A DNA stretch of 64,000 nucleotides from Brevipalpus yothersi (taxonomy: Eukaryota > Arthropoda > Arachnida > Trombidiformes > Tenuipalpidae): the NCBI GenBank assembly GCA_003956705.1, contig QZCP01000034.1, forward strand, positions 1 through 64,000, in the 5' to 3' direction. The position numbers and the translations under genes are program-made. Below, one piece after another: positions 43,382-54,398 of the stretch (its first letter is position 1; each line of letters opens with the position of its first letter). A model generated the notes under the pieces. It was not told the DNA's origin, did no database searches, and saw only the letters and a program-made list of their open reading frames with translations.

Positions 43382-45190
43382 CAGTCAGGTTATCGATCTA
43401 GTATTCGAAGATATAAGTTCTTGATGAAATTCGTTGTTCCAAAATTTGTCAAGACTGACTATCTCCAGATATATAAATACGTTTTCCATTATACATAACG
43501 AACTAACATCAAACTATTTTTTATCAAAATGTATACTCAGAGGGGCTGTTGAATAAATAGCGACAAGTCCGTTATAAAAGAGGCAAGTCTTTCTGGATGT
43601 GTTTGTCTCGAGAAACAACCAATCAAAGGGATAAGATTTGTTTCTTTGCTTCGAAAACAAGAAAACTTTATTTTTATTTTTTTGTCTCACAAGATGTTGG
43701 CACTCATGCCATGCTCAAGTTCAGTAAGCGTGAATGCTTTGTTGGTCAAAGCTATCGCGGCTCGATTCGAGCTCGAATTTCAGCCCAATAACCAATGATC
43801 AACAACATATTCAATGGAAGAATGATGTTGAACAATCACCCAATTTTATCAACTGGAGTGAATGATCAAGAAAACTCTTCTTTTCATAGCTAGGTGAAAG
43901 TTTCTATCACAACTTAGCAACCATAAATTGAACAAACTCACGATGGAAAGTGATGCAATGCTTAAAAATTACTATTCTATGGCCTCATCAAATGCTGAAT
44001 TCTGGTGAGTTTTGAAACATCGGATTCAACAAGAATGAATCAAAATCCTATATTTTTGATGGAAAAAATGTCGAAATACACGATAAGAGTATTCTGGTAG
44101 CATTAATCATCGCAAATTGGTAGATCGTTTCGACATTCACCGCGCCTGGTGCAACTGAGCAATTTTGTGGGACATAAAAACATGAACTGGACATAAGTTA
44201 GTTTGTAGGAGAGATAACATTCAGAAACGGTTCCTTGACTCCTATCATCCCTTCTGGTCACTCTAGGGAACCACGAAGCTCAGCACCTAGGAATCGAGAC
44301 TGAACTGAGACTTTTTGAGTAGTCGCCTATTTTTAAACTGATTGTATCAACAAGATAAGATATTCAATCAGACAATCGATTGATAATTGATTTCAATGTC
44401 AACGTGTGAGAGTGATAACATGACTTGAGTGGTTTTCCAAGATCAAAGCTCAAAGTGCGGTATCTTGCACCTCTGAAGATGTAATTCTCTATCCTCATGA
44501 AGCAATAGAATGGAAACGAAGGGAAGAAAGTGAGAAGACAGAGATACCTTCGGATCTGCTCCTAATTTGCAATTCAACGTTTCGAAAGCTCTTGCAATCG
44601 AATAGCCTCAATATTTAGTCGAAAAAAAGATGCTCACTAACTGAGCACAGCATTACATTCATTTACATCGAGATGAGCGATGAGATGGCTAATGTTCTCA
44701 ATGTTTCGCATCGAATTTGCACACCCCATGCATTATAACAAACTCGAGACTATTTAATCACATCAGAAACATCTCACTCAATTGACTCATAATGAGATGA
44801 TCGTGCTGTTCTGTGCCAACATAGGATTCCCCTTATTCGACGAGCCAATCTGTGGACCTCGCAGCGCTTGCGTTATTGTTATCTTTTTATCTGTAATAAA
44901 TATATAAGACATGAAATCCATCCACTCTCACTCATATATCTGAGTTTTCCATGATGCAATGAATGAACAATCGTGAGAGCTCATAGTAATTCGATTCCAC
45001 AAATTGTTAGCTAGTCACAGTGAGTTCTGTTGATCCCCAAACTCTACTATTCGCTTTAGATTTGTGTGCAAAGTGACTTCGTTCGTTCACCATTAACACT
45101 CGAAGAGCCTGACTGACGATCGATTTTCTTTTCGTTCTTCAATCTCCTTGTTCCTTGTACTTGTTCGTAACTTTTACTTTTACTCGCAAC
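43382..45190. other. PI4K2 3' flank and TTC38 5' flank
   Basis: 1.8 kb without a recognisable gene. The first 170 nt should be PI4K2 3' UTR. The last few hundred bases should hold the TTC38 promoter. I looked for transposase remnants and terminal inverted repeats and saw none. Confidence 0.55.
43552..43557 (+). terminator. polyadenylation signal AATAAA, PI4K2
   Basis: Canonical AATAAA 171 nt after the PI4K2 stop codon. Confidence 0.6.
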
Positions 45191-46306
45191 ATGCCTTTTC
45201 GAGAAAACTGGAGAGGAGTTTTGGTGAGCTATATTTATAATCTATCATTCTATTCATCGATATTTATTTATCTTTCGAATTTCGTTTTAATAATGATGAT
45301 AAGTAAATTGTGATACTCATGGATCTTCTCTTATCTCAGGAATGGAATGATCAGAGTCTCAGTATGAGCTCTCCATCTGATTCAGCTTGCAAATTGTATG
45401 ATGCTGCTCTGACTCAGTTCATAGGCTTATATGACGACAAAAATATTGGTGGACTTAGAAAGACTATGGAAAAAATGCTGCATGAAGATCCGAATTTCGG
45501 TAACTCTTTACTCTTTATGATCTTTTGTTGAATATAATTGAATTAACCAAATTCTCAGGTGAACAAGATAAAATGGTATTCTGATGATTTTTACTTGATT
45601 TTGAGGCCAAACAATATCAGCTCAAAAACGCCTTCTCGAATAGAAACCAAGCTCTCCATCAAATGACAGTTTACCCATCTTCGTTTTTATCTATGCTAGA
45701 TATTAATCTCTTAATATTTTCTCCACAGTGATGGGACGTTGCCTTGAGGCAGGATTGCTATTTAAGTCCGCTTTTCGGAACCCAGCGTTCGATCAAGAAA
45801 CTCAAGAAAAATTGAATGTCCTGGAGCAAATAGTAAAAGCTAGAGACAAACTAAACGCAAGAGAGGAACGTCATGTACAAGCTGTCCGATTGCTTGCCTC
45901 TGGTGATCCGATTGGTGCCACATTGGAATGGGAAAGAATATTATTCGAATATCCTACCGATATTCATGCCTTACGGATGGCATTCGATGTGTACTTTTGG
46001 AGAGGTGCACAACGAGAAATACGTGACTCCGTAGCCCGCGTTATGCCATACTGGCAATCTGGTAGCTTACCTCTCAATGAGTTAGTTGCTGTTTCATTTG
46101 AATTATTAAGTTCTCAAAAGTGATTCTTGCAGTGTCACAAAAAAATATTTAAACCTCTTTGTTCTCTATTTTTCTATCACTATAGATATCTTTATGGGAT
46201 GCATGCGTTTGGACTTTGTGAGACCAATCTGTTCGAAAGAGCAGAGGCACAAGCTCACGAGGTGGTTATCAATCCTTAAAACTCACAATTCTCAAATCTG
46301 TAATTG

Positions 46307-46367
<61 letters not shown>

Positions 46368-47162
46368 TTATGTCAGGGTCTGAGAAGAAACATAAATGAT
46401 TCCTGGGCTGCTCATGTTCTTGCCCATGTATACGAGATGCAGGGAAGAGCTGAAGAAGGTTTCAAATTTTTGGATAATAATGAAAAGAATTGGATTGTTT
46501 GTAATCTTTTCGCTGGGCATCTTCATTGGCATGAGGCATTGTTCAAAATTGAGATGGAATCTTACGATGAGGCGAGCCGAATTATGGAAAATATTTTGTT
46601 ACCGCAAGCGAAAAATAATACCAGCTCAAGGGCTATCGTAGATCTCAATTCGCTGATTTATCGTTTAGATCTTACTGGACCCGAAAACTTAGTTCGTCCT
46701 AACTGTTGGGCTGATGCCTATGAAATTTGCAAACCACACATCCGCGCTCACGGCACTTCTTATGCCGATGTTCACTATGTAATGGCCGCTTTGGGTAGTG
46801 ACAATTTCGATGTTGCTGAGGAGATTTTGGAAAGTTATCGAGATATTCAGCCTCTACTTTCTGGTCCAAATGATGTGGTCACTAATCTCATCAAAGCGAT
46901 GATCGCTTACAAGCGGGAACAATATTGGGAAGCGGTCGAGCTAATGATTCCGATCAGATCAAGAATTCGCAAAATTGGTGGAAGTGAGGCTCAAAGAGAT
47001 TTATTCAATCAACTTCTCATCTTATCAGCTATGAAGTCCACCACAGAAAGTCATAGAAAGTTGGCGGAACAGCTACTCAACGAGAGAGACAATATCAGAC
47101 CTAACAGCACTCTCAGCGATCGCCTAGCCGATAGATTAAACCAAGTTAGATCTAAAAAATGA
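45191..47162 (+). CDS. TTC38: tetratricopeptide repeat protein 38 (TTC38)
   Basis: Exons 45191-45223, 45340-45499, 45729-46080, 46186-46261 and 46377-47162 encode 468 residues, against 469 in human TTC38. Hallmarks along the whole length are ACKLYDAALTQ, VMGRCLEAG, RDSVARVMPYW, YGMHAFGLCETN, DSWAAHVLAHVYEMQGR, GHLHWHEALFKIE, DVHYVMAALG and GGSEAQRDLFNQLLI. The start is the only ATG joining the short first exon (MPFRENWRGVL) in phase 0. TTC38 proteins are soluble TPR helical-repeat proteins whose biochemical role is not established, so none is assigned. Intron 4 carries a (TC)28 array immediately upstream of its acceptor. Confidence 0.95.
46309..46364. repeat. (TC)n microsatellite, 28 copies, in TTC38 intron 4
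   Basis: 56 nt of TC ending 12 nt before the CAG acceptor at 46374-46376, so the array itself supplies the polypyrimidine tract. The intron is only 115 nt long. Confidence 0.96.
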
Positions 47163-47748
47163 ATGAAAATCTGAGAGTAGTCTACTTCGAAAGGTCAAGA
47201 ATTATATTCACATCATCAAACGGACAACATCGTTGATTCATTTCTCACACTTGTGTTTGTGTGACATGACTTACGCATTTCGGTTGACAAGAGAGATGGT
47301 ATGATTTTTTATGTTTAGTTATCTTTACACAGCCAAGAAAATGTCCACTTAAGACACACAATTAATTCATTACTTGTCTTTGAGTGGGACTCAAGGAATA
47401 TGAAAATAGAAAAAAATCATTATGCAAATCGATTGCTTTTCCCTTGATCTTTCCCCTCTTACAATTGATTGCATTTCACACTAGAACACAATTCGGGTGG
47501 GGCTCAATGGAGATACAAATTTGGTAGGAGGACTTCAAAGTGCTTACGTATTACGTGCATTGTTATACTTGTTGCACGTAGATATGACAAGATATCTGAT
47601 GAATTTCATGTGAAAATCAGGATTCTATAAGATTCGAAGAAATGATCATCAGCACAAAAAGTATAGAGAAAAAAGTGCCAATTTTCAATATGATAAATTT
47701 AGGTAAAAGATAAAAATGTTGGCTTAAGATGAGTTCGATTTAGAAAAT
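47163..47748. other. convergent 3' space between TTC38 and polyhomeotic
   Basis: About 590 nt of AT-rich sequence containing the 3' UTRs of two convergent genes. I found no canonical polyadenylation hexamer that clearly belongs to either. Confidence 0.55.
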
Positions 47749-50700
47749 TCATGCTTGCGATTCGCAATTTTCAGCTTTGAAGAGCTCCGTTATGCGATTA
47801 CGTAATTTAAGTGCAGGACCAAGCTTCATACCCATATGATTCATGAGATTATCTTCTGTCAGAAGCGACAGTGCCTTACCGTCAATCTCATGAGATTTGA
47901 ATACATCAGCATATTCTTGACAACCAGGTAGATTACGCACGAAATCACAGACGTCTTGAACCTGGGTTAAGAAAGAGAATCATTATGATGTTAATTCATG
48001 ATTGAAGGAAAAAAACTCACATTCCATAGGCGCGGATCTTTACTCCCTGCTGGGATATAAAGGCCCTCAATGTCATCCATGGGATAATCAGTAGAGGGTT
48101 TGGATTCTCTAGTATTAGAGATGTTTTGAGCTTCATTGGCTAATTTTTGAGACTTTTTGATATCATTAAACTTGAGAGCACACATTTTGGAGCAGAATCG
48201 TTTCTGTTTTTTCTTCTTTCCACCCTTGCCCACTTTACTTATACCAGCTTTACCACAGTTCTCACAAGATGAATCTGATTTTGGTTTTGAGATTGAAGAT
48301 GAAAGAGAAACGTCAGTCGGGTCGGTAATGGTTGATTCGTCTTCTGTAGCATCGTCTTTACTATCAGTGACATTGTTTTCAGAGGTAGAATTATTATGAT
48401 CCATCAGTGGGAAGGGAGAGGGACTTTCTTGAATCACATAACCATCAATCACATGTGTAAGAACATTTGGATCATTGAGGAAAGGTTTCACTATGGCTTT
48501 TTGTGGAAGTTTGGGAGTAACTTCTTTGGATACCCCATTGGATAGTTCGTTTGATTTACTTATCGGAGTAACGAAATGCTCACGATTCATATACATTCCA
48601 TTTTCACGAATAGGATCAACGAAATTGTTCACTGTCTCCATATTGTCGCCAGCAAAAGCATCTCGGGATTCGACATCACTCTTCCTGGCCTGATTTCTTT
48701 CCTTTATTCCATTTGATGGGGACTTATTGGTGGGAGGTCTGCCTCGCAAACGTTCACCTGGAGGTTTATTTGTGCCAACTTCTTTTGTTTTCGTCATTTT
48801 GGAAGTTTCAACTGAAATATCACGAGAAATTGGCACTGTTTTGGGAGGTCTTTGGGCGACTAAATTACCTTCCTGATTCATCGGAGACTGTGAAACCAAG
48901 GTGACAGTTACGTTATTGTCTTTATTCATCTGTTGGTGAGGACGAGATTCTGTTGGATTTGAATGGCTAAGGTGAGGGCTGGTGATGGTATTAGATGGTA
49001 GTCCAGTAGAGGAGGAGATCTGGGAGTTCGGTGGGAGATGAGATTGATTGGGAAATGCCTGGACATTAATGGTCTGAGATCCCTGACCAGCAGGAACACA
49101 ACCTTGAGATGGTGATATTTGACGATAAATACTCTGCTGACCACGATCAGCTTGGGATTTGAAAGGAAGTTTTGCGTTCTTGGTAGTTTTAAGGTTTCCT
49201 GATTTTAGAGCGGGAGTGGTAGTGGTAGCTGAGGAATGATTTGATGTATTTAAGCCGCTGGTACCTAAAATAGATGAAACATTAAATTTAATTGCTAATT
49301 TCTCAGACCAAATGATCATTTTCGTACCTCCAGCAGTTTGAGTTCCAACACTTGCTTGTATCTGAGCTGGTTTGATCTGTCTGGGGCGCGTTGTAGTACT
49401 GACTGTGGAAGGTGGAGGGGCTACTGCTATCGATTGTGTTGAAATCGGAGCAGTAGAGTGAATGGAAAGTGGTACTGAAGTGGGTATAGGTGCAATCATC
49501 TGGCCAGTCATACCCTGAGTTGCGTTGGTCAAGGCTCTGGGAAAGAAAAATAATTAATTTGATAGCAGATATAAGATTCGAAAGAACTCATTGCCATGAA
49601 AAATTCTCTAGGGGGGGGGGCGAGGATTTGACAGATATTTCGAATGATATTAGACTCCTGATTTGTCCAGGATTTGATTCCAAAGATTAACCATGTAAAC
49701 ACTTACGTGTTAGTGGCAGTGTGAGATTGACTGGTGGCCAAAGATATGATAGGAGCACTTTGATTATTCATTGCAACTGGCAATGCTGAAGGGTTGAGAT
49801 AAATTTGAGCGGGTCCAAGAGGTGATTGAATCACAAATGAATCAGGCTGATTCAATTGATTTAATTGATTTGGTTGTATTAGTTGAATTCTATTGGATCC
49901 AACCATGATTGGAATTTGGTTGTTCATCAAAGGAGACTGTTGAGAATGTATCATACTACTCGACGTCATGGGTTTGAGGTTCGTGCTGATGAGTGATGGA
50001 GGACCATGGGATGGGATCATCGATGATTTGGGTTGAATTTGTGGGGGCGTTTGTTGTAATACCTAGTGGAATAGAATGATGAGAATGAGAGATGGTCAAG
50101 AGGAAAATGTGTACAGGCATTAATTCATGTAAGTCACTTACAATTTTACCCCGTTGATCGGAAAGTTTTTGGTTGTTTGGTAGGATACAAGATCCAGCAG
50201 GTGCCATTTGCAAGGCCGTACCGTGAGGAATGAGGATAGGACTGCTGGATGATATCGGACTTTGGGCGAATTTGAGGCGATTATTATCAGGAGTTTTGAA
50301 ACCACCAATTGTTTGTCCCTGAGCTGTGGTACTTATGGATGGCTGTTGAGGAGACATGGCGACACCTCTAGATGTTAAATTCTGCTGTCGACCTGTGTTT
50401 GCAGGCAAAGCAACGGAGCTGGTATTGGGTAATTGAAGCAGTGTATTATTACTCGTCTGAAGGGGAATATTGGCAAGCATATTGGGTGCCAATTGATAAA
50501 TATACTGTAGTGGCGATGGCTGTAAGTATATTGGTGATGATAAATTATGCCCTAGAGTATTAGTTATAAAGCTCTGATTAGCAAGATTGGGTGCATGAGA
50601 TGCGATAGTTTGTCCAGCTGCATTGACAAGATGCTGCTGGGCTTGCTGTTGCTGTTGCTGATGTTGAGCATTTTGTTGTTGAGGTGATTGTTGCTGTTGC

Positions 50701-50840
50701 TGCTGTTGTCCACCACCAGAATTTGCACCATGGCCAGGGCGACCATCGACAGTTTGCTGCTGCTGTTGATGTTGCTGATTCATCCCGCTTTGACCACTAG
50801 TACCACTATTTCTCGTACTAATTTCACTTATTTCGGTCAT
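47749..50840 (-). CDS. ph: Polyhomeotic, PRC1 subunit with FCS zinc finger and SAM domain
   Basis: Polyhomeotic is the PRC1 Polycomb subunit that polymerises through its SAM domain. Exons 50142-50840, 49707-50062, 48021-49536 and 47749-47961 encode 927 residues, or 906 if a 63-nt intron at 49265-49327 is spliced. The N-terminal half is Gln/Ser/Pro-rich. The conserved HD1-like motif VLTHVIDGYVIQE lies at about 48430-48470. The FCS zinc finger (CENCGKAG ... KRFCSKMCALKFN) lies at 48164-48270 with a basic Gly/Lys insert. After the linker LYIPAGSKDPRLWN, the SAM domain (DVCDFVRNLPGCQE ... HEIDGKAL ... MKLGPALKLRNRI) fills the last exon. I chose the Met of MTEISE at 50840 over one ten codons upstream, whose extra residues look hydrophobic and unrelated. 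A Ph-type SAM mini-gene starts 617 nt away on the other strand. Confidence 0.93.
49265..49327 (-). other. probable 63-nt stop-free intron inside polyhomeotic
   Basis: On the minus strand GGAG is followed by GTACGA and, 63 nt later, TTTTAG before GTACC. The segment is AT-rich unlike the flanking coding sequence. Its 21 codons (TKMIIWSEKLAIKF...) are hydrophobic and out of character with the low-complexity Ser/Thr/Gln context. Its length is a multiple of three and it has no stop, so retention would keep the frame. Confidence 0.65.
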
Positions 50841-51279
50841 TATTTTGTACAAAATAAATATCACAATCAACTTTCATTGAACACATTAGTATCGAGTCAT
50901 CCAGCGAGAGATACATACAACCAGAGAGAATACCTTATCTTAGCATACACATCAAAAGATCGAGTCAGGATAACAAAAAAAATTTTCTTTCTCTCTCACA
51001 AACAGACACTTTCTCTAACAAATCAAGAGAATACACACACTCGATGTTCACACGCACCAATACCGTGTTGTCAATCACACATTAATGTGATTATCATTCA
51101 AAATACTAAATATATATACACCTATATATTAAATTTCAGCTAAATATCATTGCTTTTTGATTAAATTTATTTGTAAATTAATTAGTTCGCTAATTCACAC
51201 AATGTAAAAGTATTGGTGAGAAAAAAAAAAGACTTTTTTTGATTTTTTCAAAATTTTTGAACAACAAAGAAGATCACCA

Positions 51280-51293
51280 CCGCAAGGTGGCAG
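51280..51293 (+). promoter_or_regulatory. CTCF-core-like word CCGCAAGGTGGCAG
   Basis: Differs at one fixed position from the classic CTCF core CCGCGNGGNGGCAG. It lies in the GC-richer island of the ph/SAM divergent promoter, 24 nt before the second CTCF-like word. Confidence 0.4.
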
Positions 51294-51317
51294 GTCTGTG
51301 CAGGACCTGTGGAGAGT

Positions 51318-51332
51318 AGTGTCATCTTGTGG
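51318..51332 (+). promoter_or_regulatory. CTCF-like motif in ph/SAM promoter
   Basis: AGTGTCATCTTGTGG shares the word AGYGWCATCTKGTGG with sites at 9576-9590 and 40080-40095. Confidence 0.4.
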
Positions 51333-51457
51333 TCATCGCTGTTGGCAACAGAAGAGCAAACTTGTAAACAAAAATTTTTTCGGCATCAAAAGTCAGATCG
51401 AAGTTGTTGATGTTTATTTAATTGGTTAATTTTTTTGCATGTATATAATCAGTGTGA

Positions 51458-52005
51458 ATGAATGGAAAGGTAGAAAATAGGATGGTAAGTTAATGTGTTG
51501 GCATCATGAAGCTGTTAAGTTTAATAATGGTTGGTGTTTTATTATTATTTTGATTTTACAGACCCAAGAAGCCATCTACGCAGATTTTGAGAGGTTACAA
51601 AAGAGTTATGATGAAAAAATTGAATGTCTTGCCATCATGTGTGCCATTAATGAAAAGTTGGTTAAGATTCTCAATGAAAGAATGTATTTACCCGCTGGTG
51701 GAAGCAACCCACTCATGTGGAGTGTTAGTAACATATTCTTCTTCTCCAATGACCACTTAATTTATTCTTTCTCTTTCCTGCTGATATTACAGGTCGAAGA
51801 TGTATGTGATTTCGTCAAAAATTTGCCTGGTTGTCAGGAATTTGCCGAAGAATTCAAATCTCATGAGATCGATGGTCAAGCATTGATGCTTTTAAAAGAG
51901 GACCATCTTATGCATATGATGAACATGAAACTTGGCCCTGCACTTAAGATATGCTCTCGCATAAACGCCCTCTTCAAAACTGAGTCGCCAAAGCCACAAG
52001 AATAA
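51458..52005 (+). CDS. small Polyhomeotic-type SAM domain protein
   Basis: Exons 51458-51484, 51562-51723 and 51793-52005 encode 133 residues. An in-frame stop directly precedes the first ATG, which supports the start. Residues 10-50 (TQEAIYADFERL...) look helical and possibly coiled-coil; I do not recognise them. MYLPAGGSNPLMWS then parallels the Ph linker LYIPAGSKDPRLWN. The SAM domain (VEDVCDFVKNLPGCQE ... EIDGQALMLLKEDHLM ... MKLGPALKI) completes the protein. Over the last exon it matches the neighbouring Ph at 47 of 70 residues by hand count. Both last exons are exactly 213 nt and start at the same place (W-N/S, then V) in phase 0. The FCS finger and HD1 are absent. Ph SAM domains polymerise, so this protein might bind or cap Ph polymers; that is inference. 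Confidence 0.85.
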
Positions 52006-52186
52006 TGATAATGTCATTAATTTGTTCAATTAGACATTTTTTCTATTTCACAAGGAATACGATTGTTCTTTTACACGAGCTAAAAGCTATTTTTCGATTT
52101 TAAGAAACATCCCACTACATTGTTACGAGCACACTAGAGACGCTTTGATATTCGATAAAGTGTCTACTGGTCAATTGTTGCTGCCT

Positions 52187-52192
52187 AATAAA
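52187..52192 (+). terminator. polyadenylation signal AATAAA, SAM mini-gene
   Basis: Canonical AATAAA 182 nt after the SAM mini-gene stop codon. Confidence 0.6.
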
Positions 52193-52432
52193 TCGGTGGA
52201 CTGTTAACCTGAACTCTTTCTCTCTCTCAAACGTGTACTTTTCACCACATAGCTATTCAGATGAATCAAATTTCACCCTGAATTGGATCTTTCTTACCAA
52301 ATGATTCCAAGAAAAAGACGATCATAATCATGGATTTTTCTATACCTCATGTTGACCAAAGATAGAATGTACAAAATTAATGGCGTAGAAAGTAGGGATA
52401 TATAATCATTTATTTATTTAGTAAAAGCGATG

Positions 52433-52438
52433 ATTTAT
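52433..52438 (-). terminator. polyadenylation signal, HDDC2
   Basis: AATAAA on the minus strand about 59 nt past the HDDC2 stop codon. Two more copies lie at 52409-52418. Confidence 0.55.
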
Positions 52439-52496
52439 TAAGTTAAAATTAGCAAATCAAGATCACAGATCGTTATTTGGTTTGAGTCTTCATTCT

Positions 52497-53388
52497 TTAC
52501 TTCACTTTTCGAGCTCTTTTAAAACTCTCATCATGAGTACATGTATGAACACAAGCGTTTGCCAAAAATTCTGCTCTCTGATGTAAAAGTTCGGTGATCA
52601 TTTCTTTTAATTCTCGATCTTGAATATAGCTCAAAATTTTGTCAAAATCGAAAAATTCTCCCAAATTCGGTAGTCGACCAGTTCTTTTGTATTCTCTTTT
52701 CTCATATTCAAAAGCAGTTAAAACCATCTCAAAACGATCCAATTCTTTGGTCAATTTTGCTTCCGGTGTTGATTGTTCTTCATATTCACGGAATAATTCC
52801 ATAAAATTTGAAGAAACTGAACTTGGTAGCAAGGAGCCTGTGGATCAAGGAGAAAAAAAATTGTCACATGAGTGATTAATGATTGGTTAATTTTAGTAAC
52901 TATCAACACCAAGTTACAATCACTTCAGAAGCTTCGATAACAATTTCCCTCTCAATGAATGATAAAGTGATCATGTTTTATCTATTTTCTTGTAATGATA
53001 CAGCGATTGTATCACAGTGCATAAAAGCGAAAGTTGCTCGAAAGCTACTAGAAAGTTCAAGAGCAGGTAAGTTTAATCAATACTCACCTAAATAATCAGC
53101 AGCATCCTCTTCAAGTCTGTGTTTCTCGGCAGGTGTGATATCATCATAAGGAGTAAAATCACCAACAATACATTCGGCAATATCGTGTACCAATGATAAT
53201 TTGACAACTTTATCAATATTAATTTTTCTTTTTACACTATTTTCCGATAGCACTAGCATTGGAATGATGGCCATCCGGTACATATGTCCAGCAATGCGTT
53301 CTGGTGATTTAATTTTATTGAGAACCCAGCCGGCACGCTCGATATGTTTGAGTTTACCAACTTCCATTAAGAATTTTATCTTTTCCAT
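52497..53388 (-). CDS. HDDC2: HD-domain 5'-deoxynucleotidase, HDDC2
   Basis: HDDC2-type enzymes are metal-dependent 5'-deoxyribonucleotidases. Exons 53088-53388 and 52497-52837 encode 213 residues from this ATG, close to the 204 of human HDDC2. The family opening is VGKLKHIERAGWVLNKI. The metal-binding HD residues are H35 (GHMYRMA), H68-D69 and E72 (LVHDIAECIVGD). TPAEKHRLEEDAA, LFREYEEQSTPEAKLTKELDRFEMVLTA and GRLPNLGEFFDF-like segments follow. The intron falls in phase 1 after ...ADYLG. An upstream exon at 54111-54398 can be spliced in frame to 53397, adding a signal-peptide-like N-terminus (312 residues in all). I give the shorter form as the default because it matches the family's usual length. 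Confidence 0.92.
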
Positions 53389-54110
53389 GTTCTCAGTCTT
53401 AAGAGCGAGGGAAAACGGCAGAGAAAGATAGATTGATCAAGAATATCCAAACAGATGGAATGATCGATACCACCAATCAATGTGTGTTTGTGTAAATCGA
53501 ATGACAAACGTAACGATTTGTCGACATGTGTCGAGACAACATCGTAGGAAAAGCGTGTGATGGTTGTGTGACAATTAAGTGAGCAGAATAATTGATGATG
53601 ATAGAAGAAGAGAGATTGAAGAGAGAAAGAAACAATTAGTTACATTGTGAATGATGGTGATCAAGATTTTGTCGAATGCCTAGTATTTTGTTGCACATAC
53701 ATGCAATCGTTGAAGATGAGAAAGTATTTGAATTGATTGAATGTTACGTAATTTGATGACACATAATTTTCAATCCAATGAAAAATGGTTACTAAAGTTA
53801 GATAATTTTTGTCCCTTCTCTCAACCCTAATCAATCTAAATTAATGGAATACAACTGAGTAAGTGAGTGAAAGAGAGAGGAAAGAAGCGTCAGGAAGTGG
53901 TTGAAGAGAAACTAGTAAATAAATTCTTCGATTTAGTTGTATATATGTTTGAGGATTGTAGGATGATGTGATCAGAATACTTTATACCATAGTATACACC
54001 ATGGTAAAAGACATGGAATTTTTCATTCAATGGGCACACACAAACATTGACTGCCTACGCATGATGTGAAGAACCATTCAATGGACAATTAACGAAATAA
54101 ATGAACTTAC

Positions 54111-54398
54111 CCTATTTTCAATCATCTCTTTAGCTTTATCAGGAAATTCAATTATCACGGCTGATTGTGGTGTATACAATTCTTCTCGTTCATTGAACCA
54201 TGGTAGTTGAGTATAACTTGTGGTGTCCACCACATTGGCCTGGGTACGACTTGGCTCGATGGTAAGTTGATTAATTACACCTTTTGGCACTTTATTTTCT
54301 TCAATCAAATTGGCACACTGATGAGATTGACCAGGAGTGGGGAAAAATGATGAAAATGAGAGAAAAATGGCCACACTGATGAGAATTAATTTGCTCAT
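54111..54398 (-). CDS. exon with signal peptide, possible HDDC2 N-terminal extension
   Basis: 96 codons from ATG (MSKLILISVAIFLSFSSFF...) end at AATAGG before a GTAAGT donor, in phase 0. The N-terminus is a typical signal peptide with probable cleavage after PTPGQS or nearby. The rest (LTIEPSRTQANVVDTT..., SAVIIEFPDKAKEMIENR) is not recognised. Spliced to the acceptor before 53397 it reads ...EMIENR-TEN-MEKIKF, in frame with HDDC2. It could instead be the 5' exon of a separate small secreted-protein gene. An alternative in-frame Met lies eight codons upstream at 54422. Confidence 0.55.

Larger units (their letters stand above)
50841..51457. promoter_or_regulatory. bidirectional promoter region, polyhomeotic and SAM mini-gene
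   Basis: 617 nt separate the two divergent start codons. The AT-rich span contains two CTCF-like words, at 51280-51293 and 51318-51332, inside a short GC-richer island (about 51270-51360). No TATA element was identified with confidence. Confidence 0.55.
52006..52496. other. convergent 3' space, SAM mini-gene and HDDC2
   Basis: 491 nt of AT-rich sequence with an AATAAA on the + strand and several TTTATT (AATAAA on the minus strand). It holds the 3' UTRs of two convergent genes. Confidence 0.65.

Noticed and set aside
43561..44200. Possible transposase remnant
   Set aside because: I compared short frames with mariner-type motifs and found no catalytic motif or terminal inverted repeats.
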